This document shows, in pieces, positions 52,486 through 61,741 of a stretch of 64,000 bases of DNA (the first letter of the stretch is position 1; every line of letters begins with the position of its first letter). Source of the stretch: Myxococcales bacterium (GTDB lineage: Bacteria > Myxococcota_A > UBA9160 > UBA4427). A model generated the notes under the pieces. It worked only from the letters and a program-made list of their open reading frames with translations, was not told where the DNA came from and made no database searches. The translations under genes and the position numbers were made by a program. The DNA lies in the NCBI GenBank assembly GCA_012960035.1, contig DUBZ01000085.1, positions 27,052 through 91,051 of the forward strand. The letters run 5' to 3'.

Positions 52486-52809
52486 GAGCGCACGACGATT
52501 GCGCGGCCCAGACTGGGCCCGATGCGCGACAGCCGATTCGAGCTTTTGTGACCGACGGGTGTTCGGGTTGGCCCGACGTGAAGACGTATGTCGCGTGCTG
52601 CGTTGAGTAAGACATTCGATATTGGTGCGGCGGTTCGAGCGACGATCTAAAACAAGAGGACACAGTGATCTGGGGTCCTATCCGCAGGCCGAATCAATCG
52701 ATCCGTAGCAAGCGATGCGTCGCGAAATACGGGCTAGGATTCGTATCGCTACGGCGACGCGTCGCGACACGCGTCGGGACAGACGGGACAGAATAGGAGA
52801 TCCATTTCG
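52486..52809. other. 324-bp region before the adenosyltransferase gene
   Basis: No gene supported here. It lies between a minus-strand possible frameshifted gene and the plus-strand adenosyltransferase, so it may hold divergent promoters. Short GC-rich repeats of TCGCGAC type occur at 52755-52775 but form no clear operator. Confidence 0.3.
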
Positions 52810-53367
52810 ATGAAGATCTATACGCGACGCGGTGATCGCGGACAGACCGATTTGTTCGGCGGCGCCCGAGTGGCAAAAGACGACCTCCGGGTGAGCGCCT
52901 ATGGAGACGTCGACGAACTGAATTCTATTGTGGGCGTTGCCGCTGCCGCGACGGACCAAAGTGATCTGCGCGAGCGCCTGACGACGATCCAAAGCTCGCT
53001 GTTTGATCTCGGCTCTCAGCTCGCGACGCCCGATCCGGAGCATCACGCCAAGAACAACGTCCCCGGTGTTGATGCGAGCCAAGTTGAAAAACTCGAAGCC
53101 GAGATCGATCGCCTGGAGCAGGAGATCGAACCGCTCAAGACCTTCGTCTTGCCGGGGGGGAATGCTGCCGCCGCGGCTCTCCACCACGCGCGCACCGTGT
53201 GTCGTCGCGCCGAACGCAGTGTTGTGACGCTCGAGGTGAACGAACCCGTTGATCCGGCGGTCGTGCAGTACCTCAATCGACTGTCTGATCTGCTGTTTAC
53301 GATGGCGCGGGTTGCCAATGCGCGCGCGAAGGTGCCCGACGTTCCGTGGGTTGGGCGCGAGCGATAA
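52810..53367 (+). CDS. Cob(I)alamin adenosyltransferase (PduO type)
   Basis: 185 aa: MKIYTRRGDRGQTDLFGG, AYGDVDELNSIVG, FVLPGGNAAAAALHHARTVCRRAER and LNRLSDLLFTMAR are standard for the PduO/MMAB family. It makes adenosylcobalamin from cob(I)alamin and ATP. The nearby mutase needs this cofactor, and MeaB lies convergent on the other strand, so the three form a B12 module. Confidence 0.94.
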   Translation: MKIYTRRGDRGQTDLFGGARVAKDDLRVSAYGDVDELNSIVGVAAAATDQSDLRERLTTIQSSLFDLGSQLATPDPEHHAKNNVPGVDASQVEKLEAEIDRLEQEIEPLKTFVLPGGNAAAAALHHARTVCRRAERSVVTLEVNEPVDPAVVQYLNRLSDLLFTMARVANARAKVPDVPWVGRER

Positions 53368-53382
53368 GAGGCGAGGGCGTCT

Positions 53383-54351
53383 CTACCCTTTGCGAAGCGC
53401 ATCCTCAACCGCGACGGCCAGCCGTTGATACGCGACGGATGCGGCTTCGCTGACTTCGGTGTCGATCATCGCGTGAAGGGCATCGGGGCCGCCGAGCTTT
53501 TCGATCCCATGGGTTCCGTAGCGATCAATGAGAGCGCCGCGCAGCCATTCGGCCTTGCCGCGATTTAGGCGCGTGTTGAGGGCGTCGGTTTCAACGAGAT
53601 GATCTCGATGCTCGATGATCGCATCCACCACTTCGCAAATCCCCGTTCCGTCTAGGGCACTCGCGAGCAGCGCTGGCGCGGTCCATGCTCCGGCAGGTTC
53701 GTCACTCAGACCGACCCCGCCCAGCAGTTCGCTCTGGGTGCGCTCCGCGATCGCACCGGTATCGGCTTTGTTGACAACGAAGACGTCGGGCATTTCGATG
53801 AGCCCGGCCTTCATGAACTGGACGCTGTCTCCTGCACCGGGCTGGGCCACGAACACAAGCGTGTGGACCAGATTTACGATTTCGGATTCAGACTGGCCAA
53901 CGCCCACGGTTTCGATCAGCACGACGTCGAATGCGCTTGCGAGAATCTCGATTCCATCACGGCAACTCGCCGAGAGACCCCCGAGCCGATCGCGGGCAGC
54001 CATCGAACGCAGAAAGACACCCTCGTCGCTCGCGCTTGATCGCATCCGCAGTCGATCACCCAGCAGCGCGCCGCCACTCTTCTGACTCGAAGGGTCTACG
54101 GCGATGATGCCCACGGTCTTGTTGCGGCTTCGCAGCTCGCGAACCAATGCGTCGATCAGCGTCGACTTGCCGGCACCCGGCGCCCCGGTAATGCCGACCC
54201 GGAGTGCCGCGCGATTGTTGCCTTCGAGTTCTTGAAGAAGCGCAGCGCTGGCGTCCCGCTGTGCGCGCCGATCATCTTCGATCAGGTTCAGCGCTTCGGG
54301 CACTGCCTTGCGATCGCGCTCAAGTAGTCTGCGCGAAAGCTCAGTCGTCAT
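53383..54351 (-). CDS. meaB: Methylmalonyl-CoA mutase-associated GTPase MeaB
   Basis: 322 aa from ATG 54351, overlapping the mutase by 11 bases. G-protein motifs: ITGAPGAGKSTLI, VDPSSQKSGGALLGDR, ETVGVGQSE and VVNKAD. It protects and reactivates B12-dependent mutases during cofactor loading. Coupling to the mutase gene confirms the partner. Confidence 0.94.
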   Translation of the reverse strand: MTTELSRRLLERDRKAVPEALNLIEDDRRAQRDASAALLQELEGNNRAALRVGITGAPGAGKSTLIDALVRELRSRNKTVGIIAVDPSSQKSGGALLGDRLRMRSSASDEGVFLRSMAARDRLGGLSASCRDGIEILASAFDVVLIETVGVGQSESEIVNLVHTLVFVAQPGAGDSVQFMKAGLIEMPDVFVVNKADTGAIAERTQSELLGGVGLSDEPAGAWTAPALLASALDGTGICEVVDAIIEHRDHLVETDALNTRLNRGKAEWLRGALIDRYGTHGIEKLGGPDALHAMIDTEVSEAASVAYQRLAVAVEDALRKG

Positions 54352-56341
54352 CGACGCCGTCAGACACATGGACGCTGGCCACGGTCTCCGTGATCTCTGC
54401 CATGATGCGGGTCAAGTCGAAATCGCGGGGCGTATATACGCGGCTCACGCCTGCAGCTCGAAGTTCGTCAGCGTCTTCTTCGGGAATGATCCCGCCCACA
54501 ATCACCGGGAGACTGCCAAGACCGGCTTCTTTGAGGCCATTCAAAACGTCGACGACGAGCACCGAATGGGAACCGCTCAAGATGGAAAGCCCGATGGCAT
54601 GCACACCTTCGTCTCGCGCCGAAGCGACGAGTTCGGCCGGAGTCAACCGGATGCCGTCGTAAACGACTTCCATGCCGACGTCGCGTGCCTTCACGGCGAT
54701 CTGCTCGGCGCCGTTACTGTGTCCATCGAGTCCGGGCTTGCCGACCAAGAGTTTGATGCGGCGACCGAGCGCGGTTGAAACGTCGTCGACTCGTTTGCGT
54801 ACGTCTGCTGTCATGCCGGTTGCCTCCGACGCGTCTCGGATCACGATCCCGGTGGGCGCTCGGTATTCGCCAAAGATGTCCCGCAGGGTATCGGTCCATT
54901 CTCCGGTGGTCACACCCGCGCGCGCGGCTTGGATCGATGGTGGCATTGCATTGCCACCCGCGGTCACGACGTCGCGCAAATTCTGTAATGCGCCGTCGAC
55001 ATCGGCTTGGTTCCGCTTGGCACGGAAGGAATTGAGGCGTTCGATCTGCTCTCGCTCGGCACCTTCATCGACCGAAAGGATCGACCCCAAGCTTCCGCCC
55101 GCAGTCAGCGGCGAGTCTTCCCCTTCGGTGAAGGCGTTGACGCCGACCAGGAGTTGCTCGCCCGATTCAATCGCGCGCAGACGGTTGGTGTGGGATTCAA
55201 CGAGGCGTTGTTTCATATACGCGTTTTCGACCGCGGCAACCGCGCCTCCCATGTCGAGCACCTTCTGCAGTTCGGCCTTCGACTCTTCGATCAATTGTTG
55301 GGTTCGCTCTTCGATCACGACGGAGCCTTCGAAGATGTCGGGGTACTCGAGCAGGTCTGTCTCGTACGCGAGAATCTGCTGAATGCGTAGGGACCACTGC
55401 TGATCCCAGGGACGGGGCAAGCCGAGGGCTTCGTTCCACGCCGGGAGCTGCATGGCCCGGGCGCGAGCGCTCTTGGAAAGCGTGACGCCGAGCGCTTCGA
55501 GGGCGATACGGATGGCGTTGTTCTCGGGCTGGGCTTCGGTGAGCCCAAGGCTATTGACCTGCACGCCGTAACGGAAACGCAGGAGCTTGGGGTCAGTGAT
55601 GCCGTAGCGGTTGCGTCCGATCTCTTCCCACAACTGGGTCATGGCTCGACACTTACAGGTCTCTTCAACGAATCGAATGCTCGAGTTCAGAAAGAACGAA
55701 ATGCGCCCGAAGACGCGGGGCACTGCTTCTTCGGGGACGTCGTCCCGGGCCGCGACCGAGTCGAGTAGAGCGAGGGCGGTTGCCATCGAATACGCGATCT
55801 CTTGAACCGGCGTCGCTCCTGCTTCTTGCAAGTGATATGAGCAGACGTTGACGGGGTTCCAGCCGGGAATCTCGTTGACCGAGTACGCAATCATGTCCGA
55901 GGTCATGCGCACGGAAGCCGCGGGTGGAAACACGTAGGTTCCGCGCGAGAGATATTCTTTAATGATGTCGTTCTGGGTTGTGCCCTTGAGCTCACTCGGG
56001 GCAACACCTTGTCGTTCGGCGACGGCAACCAACAGCGCCAGCAACCAGTTGCTGGTGGCGTTGATGGTCATTGACGTATTCATTTGGTCGAGCGGGATCT
56101 TGTTGAAGAGGGTGCTCATGTCGTCGATGTGGCAGATCGGAACACCGACCTTGCCGACTTCACCCCGGGCCAAGACGTGATCGGAGTCGTACCCCGTCTG
56201 GGTCGGAAGATCGAAAGCAACCGACAAACCGGTCTGCCCCTTGGCAAGGTTGCTTCGGTAGAGTTCGTTGCTCTTCTCAGCGGACGAATGTCCCGAGTAG
56301 GTGCGAATCAACCACGGTCGATCCTTCTTCTGTGCAGACAT
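54341..56341 (-). CDS. B12-dependent acyl-CoA mutase (MeaA/ethylmalonyl-CoA mutase type)
   Basis: 666 aa, one polypeptide with catalytic barrel and B12 domain. The N-terminus DRPWLIRTYSGHSSAEKSNELYR and FDLPTQTGYDSDHVLARGEVGKVG are more like MeaA/Ecm than methylmalonyl-CoA mutase. The B12-binding motif DGHSNGAEQIA has the lower-ligand His, followed by LSILSGSH and GGIIPEED. It probably isomerises ethylmalonyl-CoA to methylsuccinyl-CoA, or a branched acyl-CoA; no Ccr gene is visible. Confidence 0.87.
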   Translation of the reverse strand: MSAQKKDRPWLIRTYSGHSSAEKSNELYRSNLAKGQTGLSVAFDLPTQTGYDSDHVLARGEVGKVGVPICHIDDMSTLFNKIPLDQMNTSMTINATSNWLLALLVAVAERQGVAPSELKGTTQNDIIKEYLSRGTYVFPPAASVRMTSDMIAYSVNEIPGWNPVNVCSYHLQEAGATPVQEIAYSMATALALLDSVAARDDVPEEAVPRVFGRISFFLNSSIRFVEETCKCRAMTQLWEEIGRNRYGITDPKLLRFRYGVQVNSLGLTEAQPENNAIRIALEALGVTLSKSARARAMQLPAWNEALGLPRPWDQQWSLRIQQILAYETDLLEYPDIFEGSVVIEERTQQLIEESKAELQKVLDMGGAVAAVENAYMKQRLVESHTNRLRAIESGEQLLVGVNAFTEGEDSPLTAGGSLGSILSVDEGAEREQIERLNSFRAKRNQADVDGALQNLRDVVTAGGNAMPPSIQAARAGVTTGEWTDTLRDIFGEYRAPTGIVIRDASEATGMTADVRKRVDDVSTALGRRIKLLVGKPGLDGHSNGAEQIAVKARDVGMEVVYDGIRLTPAELVASARDEGVHAIGLSILSGSHSVLVVDVLNGLKEAGLGSLPVIVGGIIPEEDADELRAAGVSRVYTPRDFDLTRIMAEITETVASVHVSDGVDDD

Positions 56342-56498
56342 GCGTGTCTCCGGCCGGCCACTTCGTGTGGGCCTAGTCGCGTGCTTTTGGAGTCGGGGCA
56401 GATTGTGCGAGAGTTGCGTCGGCTCGCGTTCGAGCGCGGGACGTAAGTGGCTTAGAAGCCTAACGAAACGTCATTTTGTGGCAACGGGAAGCAGGCGC

Positions 56499-57335
56499 AT
56501 GAGGACCTCATCCACCGAATCGAAAGCATCGGCTGCGGAGCCCGTTCAGTTGCACGTCGCCCGCACATCGTTGCGGGATGCACTCGCACTCCCGCGTTCG
56601 GGAGCCCTGGTTTCGATCGTAGGCGGGGGAGGGAAGAGCGCCTTGCTCTTTGCGCTGGGTGCGACACTTCCCGGGCGAACAATATTGACGACGACGACGC
56701 GCATCTTTGCAGCACAAATCAAGCGCGCCACCGCGTCGGTCGAGTCACGAACCGAGAGCGACCCGCATGGTTTAGAATCGAAACTCGCGGATGCCCCGTC
56801 TGGACTTTTGATCGTGGGGCGCGTCGAAGGCGAAAAAGCGCTGGGGGTGGAGCCCGCGATGCCGGCACAATGGCTTGCGCGCAATGACGTTGACTATGTC
56901 GTCGTCGAAGCGGATGGCTCTCGCATGCGTCCGATCAAAGCACCGGCCGCACATGAGCCCGTGATCGCGGCCGGGACGACGGACGTCGTGATTGCGATCG
57001 GGATCGATGCCCTAGGTCTTACGATTTCAGCGGCGGCGCATCGACCAGAACGCGTTCAAAAATTGTTGGGTCTAGAGGAAGGGTCTGTCGGCGGGTATAC
57101 GTTCACCGAGGCGGACGTCGCAAAACTTGCGACGCATCCAGAAGGCGGGCTCAAGGAAGTTCCCATAAGTTGCCGCGTCGTGGTGATGCTCAACAAAGTA
57201 GAAACGCAGGCTCAGCGCGAGCAAGCGATGGGCATCGCCGAAGAAGTCTTGCACGAGACACGCGTAGACCGAGTGATCGTTGGAGCGCTCGAGGGTCCAG
57301 AACCGGATGCTTGGACGCTGGTTCGTCGATTTTAA
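56499..57335 (+). CDS. yqeC: YqeC-like selenium-cofactor-related protein
   Basis: 278 aa from ATG 56499. P-loop VSIVGGGGKSALLFALG, then TILTTTTRIF, and VVVEADGSRMRPIKAPAAHEPVI, followed by VMLNKVET. This is the pattern of YqeC, predicted in maturation of selenium-dependent molybdenum hydroxylases. The start site has no strong Shine-Dalgarno, so a slightly earlier start is possible. It is notable beside the Sec-type ArsC. Confidence 0.83.
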   Translation: MRTSSTESKASAAEPVQLHVARTSLRDALALPRSGALVSIVGGGGKSALLFALGATLPGRTILTTTTRIFAAQIKRATASVESRTESDPHGLESKLADAPSGLLIVGRVEGEKALGVEPAMPAQWLARNDVDYVVVEADGSRMRPIKAPAAHEPVIAAGTTDVVIAIGIDALGLTISAAAHRPERVQKLLGLEEGSVGGYTFTEADVAKLATHPEGGLKEVPISCRVVVMLNKVETQAQREQAMGIAEEVLHETRVDRVIVGALEGPEPDAWTLVRRF

Positions 57336-57365
57336 TTGCGCGTCTCGTGGAGCCTGATCCGGCGC

Positions 57366-57695
57366 CTAGCCGGGCGCCGGCGCCAAGATCGCGAGCACGA
57401 GCAGCCGTTCGTTGCTCGAATTGCGAATGCCGTGAGGCACGCCTTCGGGGGCCACTAGGACGAGGCCCGGTTCCATCGGCTCTTCGCGCCCTTCGAGCAG
57501 GAAGGTGCCCGTTCCCTGCACGACTTGATAGACCTTGTCCATTCCTTCATGCGCGTGCAGCGCATGCTCTTGTCCGGGTTCGAAGGCGTTGAGGCCCACC
57601 ATCACGCGATCGGAGCGGAAGAGGGTGCTCTTGCCCATTTTTTCGCTCGACCAGTTGGCCCGTTCTTCGGGGCGAATTGCTTTGGGATGATCCAT
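57366..57695 (-). CDS. Cupin-domain protein
   Basis: 109-aa single cupin: FEPGQEHALHAHEGMDKVYQVVQGTG (His-His-Glu-type motif 1, with Asp-Lys instead of Glu at one place) and VLVAPEGVPHGIRNSS (motif 2 His). A small metal-dependent enzyme or binding protein of unknown substrate. It converges with yqeC. Confidence 0.84.
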   Translation of the reverse strand: MDHPKAIRPEERANWSSEKMGKSTLFRSDRVMVGLNAFEPGQEHALHAHEGMDKVYQVVQGTGTFLLEGREEPMEPGLVLVAPEGVPHGIRNSSNERLLVLAILAPAPG

Positions 57696-57938
57696 GGCGG
57701 CTAGCTTAGGCGCCGCGTCAAGCCTCCACCAGGGTTCGACAAGCTCTTATGGTCTCGCGGGGATTCGGCTAGTCTGGAGAAACGCCGATTGGACGCGCAC
57801 TGTTGGTCCGGTTGCATCATGGCATGTTGCTTCGCGGCACGACGAAACGAGACCCGAGTATCAGACTCATGCGAGTGAAAAGTTCATGACACCGATGGGT
57901 CCCACGACGATCCGGCGTGCACAACTTGGACGCAGTCG

Positions 57939-59888
57939 ATGAGTTCACTGCTCGGCGCGATCGCATTTGGTTTGTTGGCGAGCGGATGGCTAGCGGCATC
58001 GCTCGGCCTTCCGGTTTGGGCATTCGAGACGCAGACGCGTTCGAGCTTTGGCGCCCTCGCAGCCGCCTACTTGGCAGCGAGTGTGCTGAACCACCTTCGC
58101 TCGTCGCGCGATGCGGCCGCCAGCCCACTGTCCTTCGTCACTGATCTTGTCACCGTTGTCGCAGGCGTCGCCTCCGCGATCGTGCTGCTCGGCCTGCGCA
58201 ACGTTTCACTATCGAAGCAGACGATCGTTTCCGCTCTGTGTGCGTCGGTCTTCGTGGTTGGCGTCACGTTTCTGCTGCGCCATAAACCAAGCTTTCAACG
58301 TGCTCTGTGGGTCGGTTTCATTGCTCTGGTTTTGGGTTGGAATATCGCCGCTAGCAACGGGGCGTTTCAGGACCCCAAGCCGGTCAACCCGGTCGAGTAC
58401 ATCCCCTCCCAGCATTACGGAATCGGAGCCACCCACTACCGCCTTTCAGGAATCTTGATTGAAGGGGACGGGATTCCAATTCCGCCTAGGGGTTATCGCG
58501 TGGAGCCCGGCGGCGGGATCCGCGAAGGTGGTGGCATCGTTAAGTTGGAAGACGGCTACTTGCTCGTTTCGGGCGCCGGACGCTTCTATACGTTCGACCG
58601 CCCGCCGATCGGGCAAGCGATTGCGCCAGTGGAACATGCGCTTCGAGTTCCGATCAATAGCGATGCGTTTCGCGATGCGGTCGGAGGTGACACCGCGGTT
58701 CGCTACTGGAACTTTCGAGTCCAAGACATCTACGTGCAATCCGAGGGTCCGAACCTGCGCGTGTTTGCCAGCCATCACTATTGGCGCGAGGAAGGCGATT
58801 GCTACGTGGTTCGGGTTTCGTCCATTGAGGTCCCTGGTGCAGACTTTTCGCGTACAAAGCGCGATGCCGACTGGGAGACCATCTTCGAGGCGAGTCCATG
58901 TCTCGCGATCAAAAAATTTATGCGCGGTCAGCGATTTGCCGGCGAAGAGTCCGGGGGCAAGCTTGCGCTGTTGGGGGAGTCAACGCTGCTCGTCACGCTT
59001 GGTGACCACGAGCATGACGGCCTCAACTCCGAAACCATTCTGGCTCAGGACCCAGAAGCGTCCTACGGAAAAATTATCGCGATCGAGATCCCAAGCTGGC
59101 GGGCGTCTATTTTCAGTCTTGGACATCGCAATCCCCAGGGCATCTTTGTGGGGAGTGACCAAGTCGTTTGGTCGACCGAACACGGGCCCGAGGGCGGCGA
59201 CGAACTCAACCGCGTCGAACGAGACGGAAACTATGGTTGGCCATTCGCCACGTATGGGGTCGACTACGGTCTGGACGTGTGGCCACTTACGCGCGCCCCC
59301 GGTTCCCACGCCGGGTACCGCGTGCCCGTCTATGCGTGGGTGCCGTCGATCGGCGTGTCGAGCTTGGTTGGAGTTGAATCGAATAGGTTCGAAACTTGGC
59401 GCGGAGACTTGCTTGTCGGTTCGTTGCGCGACCGAGGCTTGTGGCGGATGCGCATTCGCAACGGCGGGCTTGTCGTGAACGAACGAATCGAAGTCGGCGT
59501 TCGCGTCCGCGACGCCATCGAAGGTCACGGCGGTGAGATCGTGCTGTGGAGTGACGAGGCGCCCGAAGTCGTCTTCCTTGAACCGGCCGGTGAACGAAAA
59601 ACGCCGGTCGCTGCCTTTGCGGTCTGTCGCGGCTGTCACGCCACGTCGACGGGCACGTCTTCGATCGGTCCGAATCTCGCAGGCGTCGTGGGGCGCGACA
59701 TCGCGACGCTTTCCAAATACGCCTATTCCCAGGCGCTCTTGCAACAGACCGGCGACTGGAGCGAAGAAGCTCTCGACACATTCCTAACGGACCCGCAGGC
59801 GTTCGCGCCTGGTACATCGATGGCGCTTCCCGGGATGACGAACCCGCGCGAGCGGCGACTCGTAATCGAGTATTTGAAGTCGATCTAG
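57939..59888 (+). CDS. Membrane PQQ-dependent dehydrogenase with cytochrome c domain
   Basis: 649 aa. About four to five helices (residues 1-150) precede a propeller domain with GGGIVKLEDGYLLVSG, FSLGHRNPQGIFVG, WSTEHGPEGGDELNRV and GNYGWPFATYG, the signature of soluble glucose/sorbosone dehydrogenase-like PQQ enzymes. A C-terminal cytochrome c domain carries AVCRGCHATST and a later Met (MALPGMTN). Electrons from an unknown polyol or aldehyde would pass to the fused heme. Confidence 0.85.
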   Translation: MSSLLGAIAFGLLASGWLAASLGLPVWAFETQTRSSFGALAAAYLAASVLNHLRSSRDAAASPLSFVTDLVTVVAGVASAIVLLGLRNVSLSKQTIVSALCASVFVVGVTFLLRHKPSFQRALWVGFIALVLGWNIAASNGAFQDPKPVNPVEYIPSQHYGIGATHYRLSGILIEGDGIPIPPRGYRVEPGGGIREGGGIVKLEDGYLLVSGAGRFYTFDRPPIGQAIAPVEHALRVPINSDAFRDAVGGDTAVRYWNFRVQDIYVQSEGPNLRVFASHHYWREEGDCYVVRVSSIEVPGADFSRTKRDADWETIFEASPCLAIKKFMRGQRFAGEESGGKLALLGESTLLVTLGDHEHDGLNSETILAQDPEASYGKIIAIEIPSWRASIFSLGHRNPQGIFVGSDQVVWSTEHGPEGGDELNRVERDGNYGWPFATYGVDYGLDVWPLTRAPGSHAGYRVPVYAWVPSIGVSSLVGVESNRFETWRGDLLVGSLRDRGLWRMRIRNGGLVVNERIEVGVRVRDAIEGHGGEIVLWSDEAPEVVFLEPAGERKTPVAAFAVCRGCHATSTGTSSIGPNLAGVVGRDIATLSKYAYSQALLQQTGDWSEEALDTFLTDPQAFAPGTSMALPGMTNPRERRLVIEYLKSI

Positions 59889-59912
59889 GGGCCGCGACGC
59901 TTAACGGGCCTC

Positions 59913-59997
59913 ACACTTAGTGGGTTGTGACACTTAGTGGGTTGTGACACGCACTGGGTCGTGACACGCAGTGGGTCGCGACACTCAACGGGTCGCG
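59913..59997. repeat. 17-bp minisatellite, five copies
   Basis: Units ACACTTAGTGGGTTGTG (59913), identical (59930), then ACACGCACTGGGTCGTG, ACACGCAGTGGGTCGCG and ACACTCAACGGGTCGCG (59981-59997). The last unit overlaps the stop of the TetR gene. A degenerate unit precedes at about 59898. Too short and gapless for CRISPR. Confidence 0.85.
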
Positions 59998-60605
59998 ACG
60001 CTTGTTCCGTCGCGGCGCGGAATCATCTCGACGTAAGCTTCGACCGCGCGTTGTCGACTCGCAGCGCGTTCGGTGTTTTCGTCGAAGAGCGAAAGGAGTA
60101 CGTCCCCGTCGAGGAGTGTAATCAGACCCACTGCGATGGGTTCGGGGTCGACGTGCTCCGGGACCAACTCACTGATCGTCTGAATGAGCGCGCCGGCGAC
60201 GCGCTGGTGTAGGTCGAGAAGGGTTGTAATGACTGTTTCGCGCAGATCGTGCTTGCTCACTGCCCAACGAACGAAACCATCGATCGCTTGCTGTTGGGCC
60301 GAGACGAAATCTCGGTAGACCGCGATCTGTTCCTGTAGGCGTTTGGCCGGCGTGATGGTGTCGAGATCTCGTTCGACCGAACGGCGAAACGGTTCGAGGA
60401 GTCGGCTAAATGCCTCGCGAAACAAACTCTTCTTGTCGCTGAAATGCCAGAAGACGGTTGCGCGGCTCACCCCTGCAGCTTCCGCAACCTGGGCCATTGT
60501 GGTTTTTTCGAATCCGACTTCCAAGAACAGTCGCATCGCCGGGACCAAAATGCGTTCCTGGGTTGCCGCCTTGCCGGTGAGTTCTGGAGCGTCGGGTGCG
60601 TGCAT
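59985..60605 (-). CDS. TetR-family transcriptional regulator
   Basis: 206 aa from ATG 60605; the extra 23 residues upstream are not conserved-like. The helix-turn-helix is TTMAQVAEAAGVSRATVFWHFSDKKSLF. The C-terminal ligand domain is divergent. It lies convergent with the PQQ dehydrogenase and may control neither neighbour directly. Its stop overlaps the minisatellite. Confidence 0.88.
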   Translation of the reverse strand: MHAPDAPELTGKAATQERILVPAMRLFLEVGFEKTTMAQVAEAAGVSRATVFWHFSDKKSLFREAFSRLLEPFRRSVERDLDTITPAKRLQEQIAVYRDFVSAQQQAIDGFVRWAVSKHDLRETVITTLLDLHQRVAGALIQTISELVPEHVDPEPIAVGLITLLDGDVLLSLFDENTERAASRQRAVEAYVEMIPRRDGTSVATR

Positions 60606-60708
60606 GGGGGCGCCGGTGCCTCGGGGTCGTGTCAGTCGGCGCACGCAGCAAAGAGCCGCGGCGTCGTAGACCACAGGTTAGCAGCCGACTTCGAGGGCGG
60701 GAATGGCG

Positions 60709-61542
60709 CTATTCCTGAGAGATCACCAGGATCCCGCGACCGAAGGGCGTCGTTGCGGGAAACCAAAAACCGCTCTTGGGCAGTGCGTCGAGGGAGCCGC
60801 CGGCAACGAGAGCCAACAGGCCGTCGTTTGCGACCGAGCGCCGTCCTGCCTCCGCCAAAATCTCCGCGAATTCACGGACGCCGTCGCGCAGGCTTGCTTC
60901 GTTGATGTCTTGCACGTCGTCACGTGCTTGCAGGCCAAGCGCGAGTCGTCGCGCCAGTTCGGGGCACGCCGCGATGCCAATGGTCACCGGACTGTCGCCT
61001 TGGATTTTGACTTCGGCGCGGTATGGCAGGTTGCTGCGCCCCGTGAAAGGTCGTCCAGGCTGGAGTTTCATCGGCACCTGGGTCATGCGCAGGAAGAGTT
61101 TGGGGAGGTAACCAACCAGGTAGCTTGCGATGTCGTCTTCCATTAACTCGAGAGGAAGCTCGAAGTGCGAAACGTCGAGGTCAAGTTGCGTCAGATGATA
61201 ACGATCGAGCCAAGCATCGAGCTCTGCCGCATTCAACAGTTCTAGTTCGACGAGGGCTTCGCCGAGGGGCTTGTGGCGTCGTCGTTGTTCGGCGAGCAAG
61301 TCATCGGCTTGGCCAATGGAAAGCAGCTCGAGTTGCACGGCGAGGTCGACGAACCGACAGTCGACCTGGCGTTGCTGGACCTGAACGAGTTCGACTTGGG
61401 CGGGCGTCAGGTAACCTCGCTCAACGCCGAGTTCGCCCACGCGTGCGTTAACTTCGTCGACCAATTCGAGCGCGCTTTGCAGCGCGTCGTCGTCGATCGC
61501 CCCTTCATCGACCAAAAACTGTCCGAAGAACAATTGCGACAT
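60709..61542 (-). CDS. GspE-N/CheX-like domain protein
   Basis: 277 aa. The first half resembles repeated MshEN/GspE-N helical modules: FFGQFLVDEGAIDDDALQSALEL, VGELGVERGYLTPAQVELVQVQQ and QADDLLAEQRRRHKPLGEALVE. The second half (PYRAEVKIQGDSPVTIGIAACPELARRLALGL, LRDGVREFAEILAEA) has the shape of CheX/chemotaxis-phosphatase proteins. It could bind c-di-GMP and regulate surface motility; this is inferred from domains. Confidence 0.75.
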   Translation of the reverse strand: MSQLFFGQFLVDEGAIDDDALQSALELVDEVNARVGELGVERGYLTPAQVELVQVQQRQVDCRFVDLAVQLELLSIGQADDLLAEQRRRHKPLGEALVELELLNAAELDAWLDRYHLTQLDLDVSHFELPLELMEDDIASYLVGYLPKLFLRMTQVPMKLQPGRPFTGRSNLPYRAEVKIQGDSPVTIGIAACPELARRLALGLQARDDVQDINEASLRDGVREFAEILAEAGRRSVANDGLLALVAGGSLDALPKSGFWFPATTPFGRGILVISQE

Positions 61543-61741
61543 AACTACTCATTGTCATCGGAATCTCTGGGCGGCAAGTTTAGCCCGGTTGTGGTCGAAG
61601 GCCGGATGCAGGTCGCAAATCGATCGAAAGTGGAATGTCTCGCCAATGACGGAGCTGCAAGTGCAAGACGTCGGCAAGGGGGACGCGCAGGCGGAGCGCA
61701 GCGAGACGACCGCTACCAACCTAAAGCTCGCCCTGTTGCGT

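Noticed and set aside
59913..59997. Short CRISPR array
   Set aside because: Repeats are 17 bases, contiguous and lack spacers; no cas genes nearby.
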